64,000 bases of DNA. It comes from Gonapodya prolifera JEL478 (taxonomy: Eukaryota; Monoblepharomycota; Monoblepharidomycetes; Monoblepharidales; Gonapodyaceae). Location: the NCBI GenBank assembly GCA_001574975.1, contig KQ965732.1, positions 1-64,000 on the forward strand, read 5' to 3'. Made by a program: the position numbers and the translations under genes. Shown piece by piece: positions 35,679 to 47,478 of this stretch. Under the pieces are notes generated by a model. It did not search any database. It had not been told where the DNA came from and saw nothing but the letters and a program-made list of their open reading frames with translations. Every line of letters begins with the position of its first letter. The first letter of the stretch is position 1.

Positions 35679-36075
35679 GGTCTGTGGGAGTGTGTTGAGC
35701 GATCTGATCCACCCCGTCCAGAAGTAGAATAGGGAGGAGAGCGAGTGAAAGTGACGCGGAGCGACGGCAGATGATGGGCATTTGCTGAAGGCCGAGGTGT
35801 TCGCTTTCCCGGATGAGGGGTCGCCCGAAGCATAAGGAACGTTGCGCAGGCGTGCTTCCTCCCTGTCCCTCTCGCGGCGGTAGCCATTGCGGCGAGTTTT
35901 GTCGTTGTTCCAGCGATGCATGGGCGAGGGACGAAGGGAAGGTTGGACAATCGAAGGGATGCTGCGGCCAGAGCCTGGAATGATGAAAATGATGGAACAC
36001 TAAGTCAGTGGGTCCAGGCCAATACAATCCAATTTCACTTGCAACCCATCGCAGGACATTCGGGCGGGAGCTGCC
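35679..36075. other. divergent intergenic region
   Basis: About 400 bases lie between the start of the Gfd2-like gene and the SAM-domain gene. The first ~240 bases are open in frame with the former (alternative start at 35921). No repeat or RNA gene was noticed. Confidence 0.4.
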
Positions 36076-38326
36076 ATGGCAGAGGCTCTATCGCCTTTAC
36101 ACTCCCCACGACCAACAATCCCTTCGCCAGAATCTGTTCCAAGGATCACCACTCCACCTAATCACCCACCCAATCACACACCCCGCTCCCAATCCGAAAA
36201 ATCCGAAAAATCCGAACTCACCCTCGTTTCTGAAAGAAGAGATGATGTTTCCATGTTCTCAGCTGCCTCCTCTTGGAGGAATCCCTTCCCCAAACCCTTC
36301 TGGGAGGAGAACGACATTCCTGCGTTATTTCGCAAGGATCCACCCACGTTGAAAGTCACGGGGACAATGGAGTTTGAAAGGTGCGTTGACCACACGGTCC
36401 AGTAAGGCTTGACGGGTGCCGATTGTGAAATTCGAAGGTGTGGGGTAAAGTTTGCGTCGGACATGACCCACCAACCAGGGTCACATCACCAAATCGTGCT
36501 GCGGCGTCGAAGAACTTCGACTGAATTATAGCGGGCTTTTACTTTCTCAAAGCAGGATCGGATGGTCCCTGAATTGCCGCAGGTTTGACCTCTCACCTTC
36601 TCTTCGTGCCACAGAGTCGTCGGCTCACAGACGGCAGATCCCATGGGCGTTGTTGCAGGTAATTGACTGTGTTTCTGCCTCGTCTTCTCGGCTCACCAAC
36701 CCAGTACCGTCCCGGCAGGAATGGTATCCGTCCTCCTCCTCCCTGTCACCCTACCGATAACGAAAGTCATGCAAGCCTCGTGAGTACCTCTACGAAGAAA
36801 ACAGCCGTGACAACTTCCTCACTGCTCTTCCAACAATAGTAACCCCGCGAAAACTTTACCACAAACAGTGCACGATGTGCGAAATTGGTTGTTCTACCAC
36901 CATCTCGGCCGGCACGTGGATGCGTTCGAGCGCGATGGAATCGATGGCGACAAACTGGTCTGTCTCGGTCGAGCAGATGTTGCGGAGAAGTACGGCATGG
37001 ATAGCAAGGAGCTTGACGTTCTGTTTGACGCAATAGACGAGTTCATCAGAGGCAAGGCGATGGCCGTACAGGTGTGTAGTTCGTGACCGCTACTCCGTTT
37101 TTGTCAACCCAACCGCCATTCTCTATCCATTTTCCGCCAAGAACCTCCTTGTCATCCCAATGATGAAATGTACATTGCAGCACCTTCGCCGGCAGGCCAC
37201 ATCAACCAAAGGCAAGCTCCCCTCCTCCAAGCTCCACCTTATTGCCGACACTGCTGGCGACGCCGCGTACCTCGATTTCTCCCGGGATTGGGCCACCGGG
37301 ACGGGGCGGCACATGGGTTGGCAACCGGCGGACATCCAGTTGCTCCGGGACGCCGGCTTGTCAGCCGAACGACTTGCAGACAACTTGCCCAACATCAAAA
37401 CCGCAGCCTACCGTGTTGTGCTTGAGGAATTCGAGCACGATGTCGCGGGGGGCCGGCGTAATTCGGTGTCGTCACACCTTTCGGGCAGCACACAAAACGA
37501 TCCCACCCGCCTGCACCTTCCCTCCTCTCCCGCCCGCTCTGATATTACTCTTACCGTATCCGCACCCCCTAACAAGTCTATCTCCGATACTTCGCTTCGG
37601 GACGGAACCCTCGCCGAGGCCGACTTACCGAGCGACGATTCCGAGGACGAAGCAGTGGACGATGCCGATCTGGGGTTTGCACCCACTGTTAAAGCACGAC
37701 GGCGGAGATCGGTGAGAAAATCTGCAGAATCCGGCGGTGGGCCCCGGCAAGCACCATCTTCGAAACTCTCCATAGACGGAGGCATCCGGCCCCTGTCGCT
37801 AATCTCGTCGGCATCCCCCGCTCCTCCCCCTCTCAACCACGCTCCGAAATCAGCACCTGCTGTGATTCATCCCACCCCACCACCTCCGACGTACGTTGGT
37901 CCTGCTTATTTCAAACTTGGCCCGCTGGTCCTTCGAATGGGACTAGACTACTCCAATCCCCAGGCACGTCGCTCTGGAGGCGGAATAGTGCTGTCGGGTG
38001 AAATACACCGCCTGAGCGCTCCCCATACTCCGCCTCGGGCGTCGCACAGTTCTGCATCTTCGAAACCTGCATCATTTTCCCCACCCCGTCCGCTGAGCTT
38101 CTCTCCCAACGGAGTGGCGCCGAAAATCTCCGAGGCTCATCGGAGGGCCAGCGTGGCTCCCGTGCCAGTCGCGCGCCACGCTCCGATCCCCGCCGTGAGC
38201 CACGTCCGCAAAACCCCGGGAGCATCGGGTGGCGAGGATAAGTTGAAGCCCTCAGGCGGTCCCCAGAAGGAGAAGTTTGCGGCGCTCAGGAGTCTCTTCG
38301 GAAGGAAAATTGGGGGGAAGGTGTGA
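36076..38326 (+). CDS. SAM-domain protein
   Basis: Five exons are predicted: 36076-36380, 36615-36658, 36719-36779, 36840-37071 and 37193-38326 (591 aa). A Pro/Ser-rich N-terminus is followed by a hydrophobic segment near MVSVLLLPVTLPITKVMQ, then a SAM domain at about residues 143-205: VRNWLFYHHLGRHVDAFERD, GDKLVCLGRADVAEKYGM, then ELDVLFDAIDEF. The following ~90 residues are helical and might be a second, degenerate SAM-like unit. The last 250 residues are disordered Ser/Pro/Arg-rich, with an acidic DDSEDEAVDDAD patch and RRRR clusters. SAM domains oligomerise in signalling and scaffold proteins; the partner is unknown. Confidence 0.75.
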
Positions 38327-38455
38327 TTCTATTTTTAGAGTAATTGACTTTTGTTACGCTACACTTCAACTTACCATGACTAAAGAAATTATGATACATT
38401 ATTGTTATTACACAACTCTTCGCAGCCAGGACGTCACCAAAGATTCACACGAAAA

Positions 38456-39573
38456 ATGAATCCGCTCGAGGGATTCGAATTCGATCGTATTTTGTCTGAA
38501 GGTGCCGTGATGGATCTTCTCGCCATCATCGAAGGAGAACATTTTTTACAAGGCGGATGATTCAGACATCACAACTCGAACGATCAACCTTCTGGGAACG
38601 TTGCCAGCTCCCGATGATCCATCCAAACGACTCCCTGCCGTACTTCGCCTCGAAAAAACGGCTCTCCCAAAGGAATCAGCCTCCGTTCTGGCCACACAGG
38701 TGTTGACCGACTTTTCCATCCTCGACCACAATGACGTTTACAGCTGGATAACGGCGAGAACTCGACTGCCTGCCAAAGACGAAGCAACGGCGATCCCTGC
38801 AGATTGGAAGTTGTATCTTATATGCCCAGCATCTCCGCAGCACATTTCCAAGTACTCGGAGCAAGCGCGTTTCTTTGTTCGTGAAACGCCAAGTCTGTAT
38901 GAAACTGTGACCAAAAAGTGGATCGAGTCGATACCTCCAAAGAGAATTGAATGGGTGTACAACATACTAGAGGGGAAGAAGGAACAGGAAAGCATTGTGT
39001 TCGATGACAAGGACCCGGAGTTGGGTTTTGTGCTCCTTCCCGACAGGTAAGCGGTATCGGTGAGGCCATTGGAGGTCAAAACACTCAATGGTTTGTCACA
39101 ATCAACTAGCAAATGGGACCGCCAGAATCCACACTCGCTCTATCTCCAAGTCATTGTCCGCCGTCGGGACGTTCGCTCTCTCAGGGATCTTACATCAGCT
39201 CATGCCCAATTTCTCAAGCACATTCGGAGTACTATCAAAAAGGTTGTTCCCGCGACATTCGTGTATGTGAAGCCTGAGGAGTTGAACATTTTTGTCCACT
39301 ATCAACCGAGCTATTGTGATTATCAGTCGCGCGATTGTTGTTCGCGAACTAATAGCCATTATATTGGCTCTAGATCACTTTCATATCCACGTCACTCACA
39401 TAAGAGGTCCTAGTACCGGGCAGCATCATCTTTTGGATGACATCATCGAGAACATTGAATTGAGTGAATCATATTATCAGCGGCGAGTGCTTGTGTTCCC
39501 GCTTGGAGTGGAGCATCCCCTGTACAAAGCGATGGAGGAAGCAGATCCAATTCGAGAATTTTTGAACTCCTGA
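38456..39573 (+). CDS. DCPS: scavenger mRNA-decapping enzyme DcpS (HIT family)
   Basis: Four exons are predicted: 38456-38506, 38553-39046, 39110-39315 and 39374-39573 (316 aa, normal length). The N-terminal dimer domain contains PAVLRLEKTALP and the linker segment WIESIPPKRIEWVYNILEGK (family: W-V-x-N-I). The C-terminal HIT domain has NPHSLYLQVIVRRRDVRSLRDL. Joining exons 3 and 4 creates YYHFHIHVTHI, the catalytic HxHxH triad. The enzyme hydrolyses m7GpppN left after 3'-5' mRNA decay. The first exon is short and its 46-bp intron is at the lower size limit, so the N-terminal 17 residues are provisional. Confidence 0.92.
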
Positions 39574-39658
39574 ACCACTTCCGCTTTCCTAAGGGGTTTG
39601 CGAGTTGGCGAATTTAGCGAAATGTTATATGCAATACTGATAAACAAACACATCTGTT

Positions 39659-42600
39659 CTAATCATCATCTTCATCATCGACTTCTTCAAATCTAGCGCT
39701 GTCTTCCTTTTCACCGCTGCTTTCACCGTCCCGTCTCATAATCTTTTGCAAAACATCGTTAGGTAAAATATTCTCAGGTGTCAAAAGTTCCTGCTGGAGG
39801 TCAGACGAAATGGTTTCTTGGTCGCTCTTCATGAGCAACTCGGCAATGTCCGTCAATATTGATGATCGATCAGAGTTCTTTTTGATGTCCCGAAACATGC
39901 CTACATTTCGATTTGACACGGTTAGCCTAACGCCTAAAAATGCTTCACAAGCAACCCACCATCCTTCATGACCAATTTTTCGAGCTTACGCTTCGCCCGA
40001 GCCTTTTGCAGAATTTTAGCCTCCACGGTATTCTCCGTCACCAAACGGTAAACCACCACGGGTTTTGTTTGTCCAATGCGATGTGCTCGATCCTGTGCTT
40101 GCAAGTCAGCCTGAGGGTTCTATTGGGAACAGCATTCAAAATGATGCGCCATTCGGCGCGTGAACAGAACGCAATACGAACCCAATCTGAATCGTAGATT
40201 ATAACGGTATCCGCGGAAACAAGATTGATACCCAAACCACCTGCCCTCGTCGAAAGAAGAAATATTTTGATGTCCGGATTCGTGTTGAACTCTTTCATCT
40301 GCGAGGTGGTGAAGATGGAAGAACAAAGGTTTCCGTTATAGCAAGCCTTGAGTGAGGAACTGGAGCTCGGAGAGCTCACTTGGCTTTTCCGTTCTTCCAA
40401 TTTCGTCGAGCCATCCAATCTGCATACTTTCCATCCTCGGTACTCCACACAGTACTCTTCCAAGATATTCAGCACCTCGACCCATTGCGAGAAGATCAAC
40501 ACCTTGCAAGATTGACATCAAATACAAAACAGACAGTTGGTTGTCAGTAAACAATAGGGTATTCGCTTGAACATACTTTGTGGCCGTTCTCAAAAAGTTT
40601 GGGTAGCATCCGCTCAAGAAGATACATTTTGCCACTCTGGGCAACGATTCCTGGAAGCGGTGGTTTGACTTTCTTTCCCTTCTTCTGAACAGACCTCGAT
40701 AAGGACGGTGACATTGATGTTGCATCTGTGTCGCTCTCTTCTTGCATTGCTTTGTCCCACAGATCTGGAAACAGGAACGGATGTTGGCACACTTTCCGAA
40801 GTTGGATGATAACGCTGTTCAAAGATTTCTTCGAGGAGGGTGTTGCCACTTTTTTCAGAGCACGCGCAGACTCTTGGGCATTTTGGCGCGCAGCTGTAGC
40901 GTCAGCGGTTTTGGCAAGCTCGTCATCGAGATCTTCGTCGGGAATCGAATCCACATCGTAGCGGCCTGTCGAAACAAGCCATTTGGAAGACTCTCGTGCC
41001 TTTCTTCGAAGAGCAAGTGGTACCGTTTCTTCCTCCGAAAAAGACTCGGCATCCGCTGTATCGAGACCCAAAAAAAGAGGAACGGCTAAGGCTTTCACAA
41101 ACAGGTTAAAACACACGAAAAGCGTTACCTTCGTCGTTGACGTCGCCCGTTGATCGCCCCGTCTGTTCCGACTCTTTCCCCGATACCAACTTTCCAAGCA
41201 TTTCACGCAATCCGCCAGGTCCCTCCAAGCATGCAGTGTAGAGCCTCCGTTGTGTCGGAACAAGTGGTGCATAAACGATATACTCTTTCTTCGGCGGTAA
41301 GGTGGTTTCCACTGTATAGAAATAACAATGTCGCAACACGGAACGGACTGACCCGCGAGAAACCTTAAACGAACCGTCTGTTTTGCATCTCCTGAGCATG
41401 AAAGGCCGAAGCAAAGTGTGGAGGTTGCTAACAACTCCCTCTCGCTCTTCCTTCTCCAGGATTCCTGCAGCACCTCCGTCATTGTCTCCATGAAGATTCT
41501 CTTCGATGTCGAACCACGCTAGGAACTGGTCATACGAATCAAAAATCTCCGGAAGGATAAAGTTGAGGAGGGACCACAGCTCAGCGAGGTTATTCTGCAG
41601 ACGAGATGGGAGGATTCAAATGAGAGGATATTCTCTGCAGTAAACGATATACCAGAACGAGACTTCGCTCACCTGGAGCGGAGTACCCGTCAATAGGAGT
41701 CGATTGGCGGTTCTGAGTTGCTTGAGTTCCCGAATGAGCTTGCAATTCATGTTCTTGATCCGGTGGCCCTCGTCGACTACGGTGTAGTACCAAGTCAGAT
41801 TCTGGCAGATGAGTGATATGGTAATGAAACATGATCCTCAGCAGTGGCGGCAAAGAATTACCTGAAAATACTTTCTGTCGTTCAAAATGATATCATAGGA
41901 GGTGACAACAATTGGTTTCTCGGTTGACTTTGCTCGCAGAATTACTTTTTCTCGGAGTTCAGCCCGTTCAGGGGGTGTACCATGGTAACGTAAGACAGGT
42001 AAGGTTGGCGTGAAACTACAATGATCCGTCATTCGAATGAGGAAGGGGACTCGCCCAGTATAATGGCAAGTGAAGCTTGCATTTCTCACCGTTTAACTTC
42101 ATCCACCCAGTTGTCTATTACACTAAGTGGTGCTACAACGAGAAAGGGACCAGCGGTGGGTATTTTTTCTTTCATCCACGCAAGGAACGAGATAGTTTGG
42201 ATGGTCTTTCCGAGGCCCTGTGAATAATCGTAACACCAAGTGAGCGATGGACACATCGTACACACAAGGATGGCTTCCTAACCATTTCATCGGCAAGGAT
42301 GCCATTAAGCCCGTTCTCCCAGATCATTTGAAGCCATTCGACGCCATCTAACTGGTAGTCCCGGAGCAAGGCACCTTGTACAAAACGCGGCTGACGGGGT
42401 TGAAGTGGCTCTAGCAGCGCGACTGAGGTGGGAGTAGAGGGAGATGGACTGGGATGGTCGGACTAGCCAAAACAATGTCCGTTCAGTATATTTATCGCGA
42501 GCTCAGAACTTGGATGTGTACCTTGGTCCGCTTGGCAGAATTTGAACTTGTTGCTGCCTTTTGCTCAGGAGTTTTCGCTTCCAAGATAGTGTTGGATTTT

Positions 42601-43250
42601 CCACTCGAGTACACTTCTGCCTGAGCATCATCATCAAGCGACTGTTGACTTGGGTCCTCTGTTGTGGATTTTCGTTTACGTCCACGTGATGACGACTTCG
42701 ACCCAGTGCTAGGTGGTTTCGCAGCTGAAGATTCTTGACTAGCCAAAGAAACCTCCTCAACATTCGTAGTACTTTTTCCACGTGTCCCTTTGCGCCTATT
42801 CTTGAGTGCATCCGCCATTTCAGCTTCTTTTGTCTTCACTCGTTCCGCTCGCTCTGCCGCCTCTTTCTCCCTACGTTCCTTCTCTTTCTCCCGATCCTCC
42901 ATCACTTTTTGCGCATTCGCTTCCATGGACAAAGGACGACTGGTGGTGAGGATGGAAATATATGTGCCAGCCTTCGAGAGGATTTCGAACAGCTTTGATC
43001 TCCGTGCTTCGCGGGATAGCTGATCGGCAACTGTAGCCCCCCCATTCGGTGCAGATGACGGAGTTGAAGATCGCGATTCCGCGGATCCGCGAGTGGTCGA
43101 GGAGCCATCATCGCCAGGAGTAAAGGTTGCACTGTCTTCGGCCGTGGTGGACGATGCCTCATTGAAGGCAGTTGCAGTATCGCTTGGATCTTCGGCATCG
43201 AGGTCCATTGAGTCTGTGGTCGACGTCTGTTGAACCAATTGAGGTTGCAT
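39659..43250 (-). CDS. LSH/HELLS/DDM1-type SNF2 chromatin remodeller
   Basis: Twelve exons are predicted: 42522-43250, 42283-42462, 42090-42217, 41862-42015, 41673-41801, 41375-41594, 41129-41311, 40577-41085, 40380-40502, 40182-40298, 39960-40119 and 39659-39900 (957 aa). After a disordered, acidic N-terminus with a basic coiled coil, the ATPase reads [20 protein letters not shown], motif I GLGKT (~304), [11 protein letters not shown], motif [10 protein letters not shown] (~407) and [20 protein letters not shown]. Lobe 2 has [35 protein letters not shown] and QDRAHRIGQ (~833). The order and the KAGTYIS/SKFL-type N-terminal element fit the LSH (yeast Irc5) subfamily, which slides nucleosomes and supports DNA methylation or cohesin loading. 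The smallest intron is 43 bp. Confidence 0.92.
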
Positions 43251-43559
43251 TTAAAACATAAAATCACTTCTGAAATTGTTCGCTGCATAAAGAATCCTTC
43301 ACTGCCTTCTCCTCGCAGTTCGATGCCATCTTGGCACCAATGAGCGTCACACACCAGGCAACTGAATGATTCCTGCGCGCAACGGCTTCCGGGTGGGGCC
43401 ATTTGTCAACATCGTCCATTATTCAGAGAACTCACTGGGCTGCGAGGCATTCCTTGGGGCAATCCGCGAGAATCAATGCTGGGACACTTATTTCTTTACT
43501 ACATGAAGTGTAACTACAAACAAAACATCACTCTTATAAACAACAAAATGTTTACTACT
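43251..43559. other. intergenic, nothing recognised
   Basis: About 310 bases lie between the LSH-type gene start and the stop of the upstream hydrolase on the same strand. The minus strand is partly open but shows no homology. It probably holds the LSH promoter and the hydrolase 3' UTR. Confidence 0.4.
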
Positions 43560-45038
43560 TCACGCCTTCAAATGCGCCTGGAACCAATCCAGCTGAGCAG
43601 CGCTGTACATGTATTTTAAGAAAATGTAAATGCCAAGTTTTGGAAAGGAGCCAAGGAAGAAAATCACCTTGAAACCTTGAACGGATTTCCAGTATAGGCT
43701 TCGAAGTGACCACCAGGAAGTACGAGAAGCTTCTTAGGTTCCAAGGCTTGATTGTAGTACTTTAAACTGAGGTCAACGACGGTGAGATGGTCTTGCGCTG
43801 CAACGACCATCAAAAACGGGGTAGGTCTGACCATGCGATGCAAATCACGTATAACAGTGTTGTAAAACGCACAAGTGAGAGTTCTCACCCAATATTAGCA
43901 ATGTAGGCTCCTGGCTCGTACTCTGTGAACATCTCAACAGAGCGTAGAGTACATTCATTCCTCCAGTTTGGCCAGCGCGTTTCGGTCTCTCGGAAGAAGA
44001 ACTCGGCGCTATCAGCGGTGGGAAGTGCTGATGGTTCCGCTGGGTTCTTGCTTGCGACTGCAATCTGCGAGGCAAGTGGGGGGTTCGATATTGAACTTGG
44101 AAAGTGATATGGCCGACTTACCATTGCAGGTTGCCCTCCTTTGAGTCTGTTGACCCGATCTGCATCAAACATTTCGCGGAAGCCTGCCCAAAGATCCGCC
44201 CTCACGAGACGGCGCGCATTCTCCAGTCCAGCAACCAAAGGAACCTGGCTGACAACACATTTGACTCTACGATCGATCGCCGCGACCACGATGACATGAG
44301 CCCCAGAATATGAAGACCTATCAAACAACCGGGAGTCGTCAAGTTGCACAAGGGCACGAAAGGGCCTTCGCTCACCCCCAAATGCCAATTTTTGTCTTGT
44401 CGACGTCATCCCTGCCACTGACAAAAGTGATGGCATCGCGGTAGTCTCGAATCTGGAGCCAAGGATCGATTTCCTGCCTGAGTGGTCAGAAAAAAACAGC
44501 GACAACCCCGTCAATCACGTGTTTTGGGTGAGTGCGTGTGGAGGGGTGGAGTGGGAGGGCGGGGGGGGGGGGGCAGTCGGCCGATGTCCCCACCTTGGCT
44601 CCCCGTCCGACTCTCCCAAACATCTGTTGTCGTAAACAAGCACATGGAAGCCTCCTTGTGCTGAGAACACTTCTGCGAAGTTTTCCTGGATAGTCGATTG
44701 TATATATAGATTGGAACAAACATTGCAAACCGTCGCTCTCATAACGATCGGCTCACCAGATACATTTCTTTGACTGCAGAGTATCCTATTGTGCAGGCAA
44801 GCCAAACGTTCTTACAGAGTGCAATTTCTCCCCGACGACGCGGACCCACCATGAGCCATGATGATCGTGGGCTTTTTCTCAGCGCTGGATGCTCCAGCGG
44901 GGTACCACCAACCTCGTAGAGTCACTCCATCTGGAAAAATAACATTATATTAGTGTTCATGAGTTGGTTGACTCTCAGGGCACAACAGTGAGCACAAAAC
45001 TGACCTTCCGTGCGAAACTCGATATTGGTTCGCGTCAT
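43560..45038 (-). CDS. alpha/beta hydrolase (YcjY / Af380-like, S15-type nucleophile motif)
   Basis: Nine exons are predicted: 45005-45038, 44850-44930, 44757-44785 (29 nt), 44594-44685, 44376-44477, 44122-44317, 43889-44064, 43668-43826 and 43560-43602 (303 aa). Landmarks in order: TLRGWWYPAG, oxyanion-side MAHGYSAVKEMYL, VLVYDNRCLGESDGEPR, nucleophile elbow GIWGSSYSGAHVIVVAA, VVSQVPLVAG, acid VVAAQDH and the catalytic His in GGHFEAY. The chain ends LDWFQAHLKA. Relatives include bacterial YcjY and fungal polyketide-transferase/hydrolases such as Af380. The substrate is unknown and no cluster of biosynthetic genes surrounds it. The 116-bp fourth intron contains a G-run. Confidence 0.82.
44561..44573 (+). 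repeat. poly-G tract in an intron
   Basis: Thirteen consecutive G residues on the plus strand (C on the coding strand) lie within the fourth intron of the alpha/beta hydrolase gene, just outside splice-critical positions. Confidence 0.9.
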
Positions 45039-45213
45039 CAATAGTGATCGATCACAAATTAGAGCTTAAAGCACTCTCCCAACTCGTACAAGCAGTGTTG
45101 GTCTTAATTTGAATTCGGTGAATCGGCAACTTCGGTACCGAGGCTAGACACGTGACGATGCACATTCGATACATGTATTATGAACTAGGGGGACAACCCC
45201 CACCTGAAACCAA

Positions 45214-46146
45214 TTATAATTCGACGCTCGCGCCTTTCGCCTGACGAAACTTCTTCGAGCTTCGTTCACTCGCGCGAACTTGAATGTGATCGCCGTAAAG
45301 ATGAAAGACAGGATCCGAGGGTTGGGGTTGAATTTTGGAGTTACCGTCAGCCACGCCCATACTATTTTCTGTGTCCACGGGAACAGAGAAAGCAAAGACC
45401 GAATGTGCTTTTGGCACCGCTGTTTAACGAGCAATAGAATCACCAATATCACTACGAAAGGAGGCCACAAATGCACAGAATCTGTATTTTCAGAACTCAC
45501 TTTTAAAGCCCCCTTCAGGGGGACATAGTATAAAGGTATTCTCCGTTTCTCGGACGACAATTCCAGCCATTCCAACGTATCCAGGACATCGAGATTTTAC
45601 AACGGTTAGGAACGCCCCATGATAATCCGCCTTAACAAGTTTCGGTAGCTGGGACTCTAAATTGCGAAGTGGAGTTCCCGAACTGACTAGGCTCGGTGTT
45701 GTGGAACTTGTCGCGGTCCCTCGACCGCCTTGCGCAGCTCCTCCGCCCCACTGAGCGAACAGCTCACGCGTATATTGCCCCCAGAGCTGCCACAGAGGTA
45801 CGAACAGTTCGAATTTCCTTGCATGCTTGGGGACTTCCCAGGCACCCCAGGTTCTTCGTTCCTTTGCCGTCATTCCCTTCTTCCGAGATTTGTTCCGCGA
45901 TTTTTTTATCGCTTTGCGGTCCTCTACTAGCCCTGGGTTCGATTGCTTGAGGGAGGGTGAATCGAGAGGGATGGAGCGATTCTCTAATCGAGATTGGAAT
46001 GCAGCGACAGATGACGTCGTAAAAACCGGGAGATTTGACGGAAGAGCAGGAGAGGAACTTGATATAGCTGATTGGACAAAGTTTCCGACATAGCTGGTGG
46101 CGGCAGGGTGATTTGGTGGTGCCTGTGAGTTGACCTGGTCAGACAT
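45214..46146 (-). CDS. POP4: RNase P/MRP protein subunit POP4 (Rpp29)
   Basis: Two exons are predicted: 45501-46146 and 45214-45419 (283 aa). A variable basic N-terminal half (RKAIKKSRNKSRKKG, then RKFELFVPLWQLWGQYTREL) precedes the Sm-like barrel: ADYHGAFLTVVKSRCPGYVG, MAGIVVRETENTFILC, VPKAHSVFAFSVP and FHLYGDHIQVRASERSSKKF. That is the archaeal/eukaryal Rpp29 order. The protein binds RNase P and MRP RNA and takes part in tRNA 5' and rRNA processing. Length is normal (human 220, yeast 279). Confidence 0.92.
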
Positions 46147-46521
46147 AGTTTTAGGAGCGCTGGGCGATTGCAGACCTCAAGGCTTTCGAGAGAATGTTTG
46201 GGAAGAGAGGAGTACAGCGACTGGCTCCATGTTGAGGACATCGCTGGTGGGGTTTGGTATGATTGAAGTGGGTCACTTTCGGTGGCACATTCCGTAGTAA
46301 CCATTTTCAATTCTCTGCTATGGAGGTAACATTCTCGTTTGCCAATCTTATGATGTGATGCCCATTATGCCAGTAAGTTCTAAGATGCCATTACATAGTT
46401 GATACCATGGGAAAGAAGGACCTGGATTCAGAGCATATCCCTCCTACAACCTCTCCCTCAATAATCCAGGCAGAGTACATCTAGTCCAAATAGGGCGAAA
46501 GTCGTTGGTCCCCTTCTGCAT
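46147..46521. other. intergenic, nothing recognised
   Basis: About 375 bases lie between the POP4 start and the Atg44-like stop, both on the minus strand. It holds the POP4 promoter. No structured element was noticed. Confidence 0.4.
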
Positions 46522-46920
46522 TCACTTCTTGTGCCCACTGGACGCGCGGAAGACCTCTGGATACCGCCCCATCATCGAGATGCTCTGGTCGACCACGAAT
46601 TCGCCAAGGTCCAAGTATTTGTCGGCACACCATTTGGCATTATCGTTGGGTATACGGTCAGTTGCGATTTCTGGATTTGTTGGACATCGTGATGTACAAA
46701 ATGGGACCGCAACGAGTGGCACGAAGCAGTCATCGCGACCGCGAGGAGGTTTTATCACATTGTAGACCGTGTGTAAGAGCATTGAGCAATCCAGGCGCTG
46801 TGATTGGAAACAAGCAATACAGGACTCACGGTATCCGCCAGCCCTTCTGACTCCCGAAATCAAGGACGAAAAAACCACAAGATCAATTGTGAGCGGGATG
46901 ATTTTCGTTGAGTTGAACAT
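46522..46920 (-). CDS. ATG44: mitofissin, Atg44-like (DUF1748) mitochondrial fission factor
   Basis: Two exons are predicted, 46830-46920 and 46522-46670 (79 aa; Schizosaccharomyces Atg44 is 73 aa). The join, in phase 1, gives an N-terminal amphipathic/hydrophobic helix KIIPLTIDLVVFSSLISGVRR, the family pattern of a helix ending in GVRR-x-G, and a second part with DKYLDLGEFVVDQSISMMGR. This fits the DUF1748 consensus (YLGVGEYVFD). Atg44 lives in the intermembrane space, binds cardiolipin-type membranes and is required for mitophagy-linked mitochondrial fission. The intron is 159 bp, large for the locus. The start codon overlaps the ATG of an opposite-strand frame. Confidence 0.85.
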   Translation of the reverse strand: MFNSTKIIPLTIDLVVFSSLISGVRRAGGYRESCIACFQSQRLDCSMLLHTVYNVIKPPRGRDDCFVPLVAVPFCTSRCPTNPEIATDRIPNDNAKWCADKYLDLGEFVVDQSISMMGRYPEVFRASSGHKK

Positions 46921-47478
46921 GGCCTCAACGTTCGCAAGTCGTCAACGATCGGGTGGAAACCGGCAAAATGTAGTTCTGGCACTTCATCCACGCAACGCAA
47001 CCAACGAACGCCAAATGTTTCTGGATATTCACGTGGTACCTTCAGCCTCTACAACAACTACAAGTATTCGCAGTCAACACGAGGCAGTTGTTATCGAATG
47101 CTTTAAAGGTATTTAGTGCTGCTGTACGAACTAAGACTAAGTGGCCATTTCGCGCTTAATTTTTTCAATAAGAAGAAGAACGCAGGGGACGATGCCAGTT
47201 TCTTGCCATTTGTGCCGAGAAGGCGCTTCGGGCACACAGCTTTCCCTGCACCGGCAACGAAACTGCCCATTTTGGATTTTGTGCCCTTTGAACTCAGACC
47301 GTGGGCTGCACGCCCCGCGTCAGAGTTGCATTACGTATGTTTCGCAAAATCGCATGTAAAAAACTGGCATCGCGACTTCACACTTGGAGGGAATTACGTG
47401 AAACCATCGTGCCACTTCTCGTCTCACTTCCTCTTCTCACATAATCGGATGCACGGAATCGCGGTAGATGCACCGTGA
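46919..47478 (+). CDS. hypothetical protein, divergent from ATG44
   Basis: Two exons are proposed, 46919-47108 and 47186-47478 (phase 1, 160 aa). Exon 2 is a long open frame with a coding look: PRRRFGHTAFPAPATKLPIL, then FVPFELRPWAARPASELHYV and FAKSHVKNWHRDFTLGG. The acceptor used is CGCAG after a T-rich stretch. I do not recognise the family. Its ATG overlaps the ATG44 start codon on the other strand within CATG, which would leave no promoter gap, so the true start could be elsewhere or the gene could be spurious. Confidence 0.4.

Noticed and set aside
35679-35921. Start of the Gfd2-like protein at ATG 35921
   Set aside because: It is possible, but the added 81 residues are Arg/Ser-rich without conservation. 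It is kept only as an alternative.
47141-47359. C-x2-C-x11-H-x4-C zinc-finger-like pattern on the plus strand
   Set aside because: It appears in a different frame from the long open exon, and splicing into it does not fit the phase of the upstream exon. It is probably coincidental.
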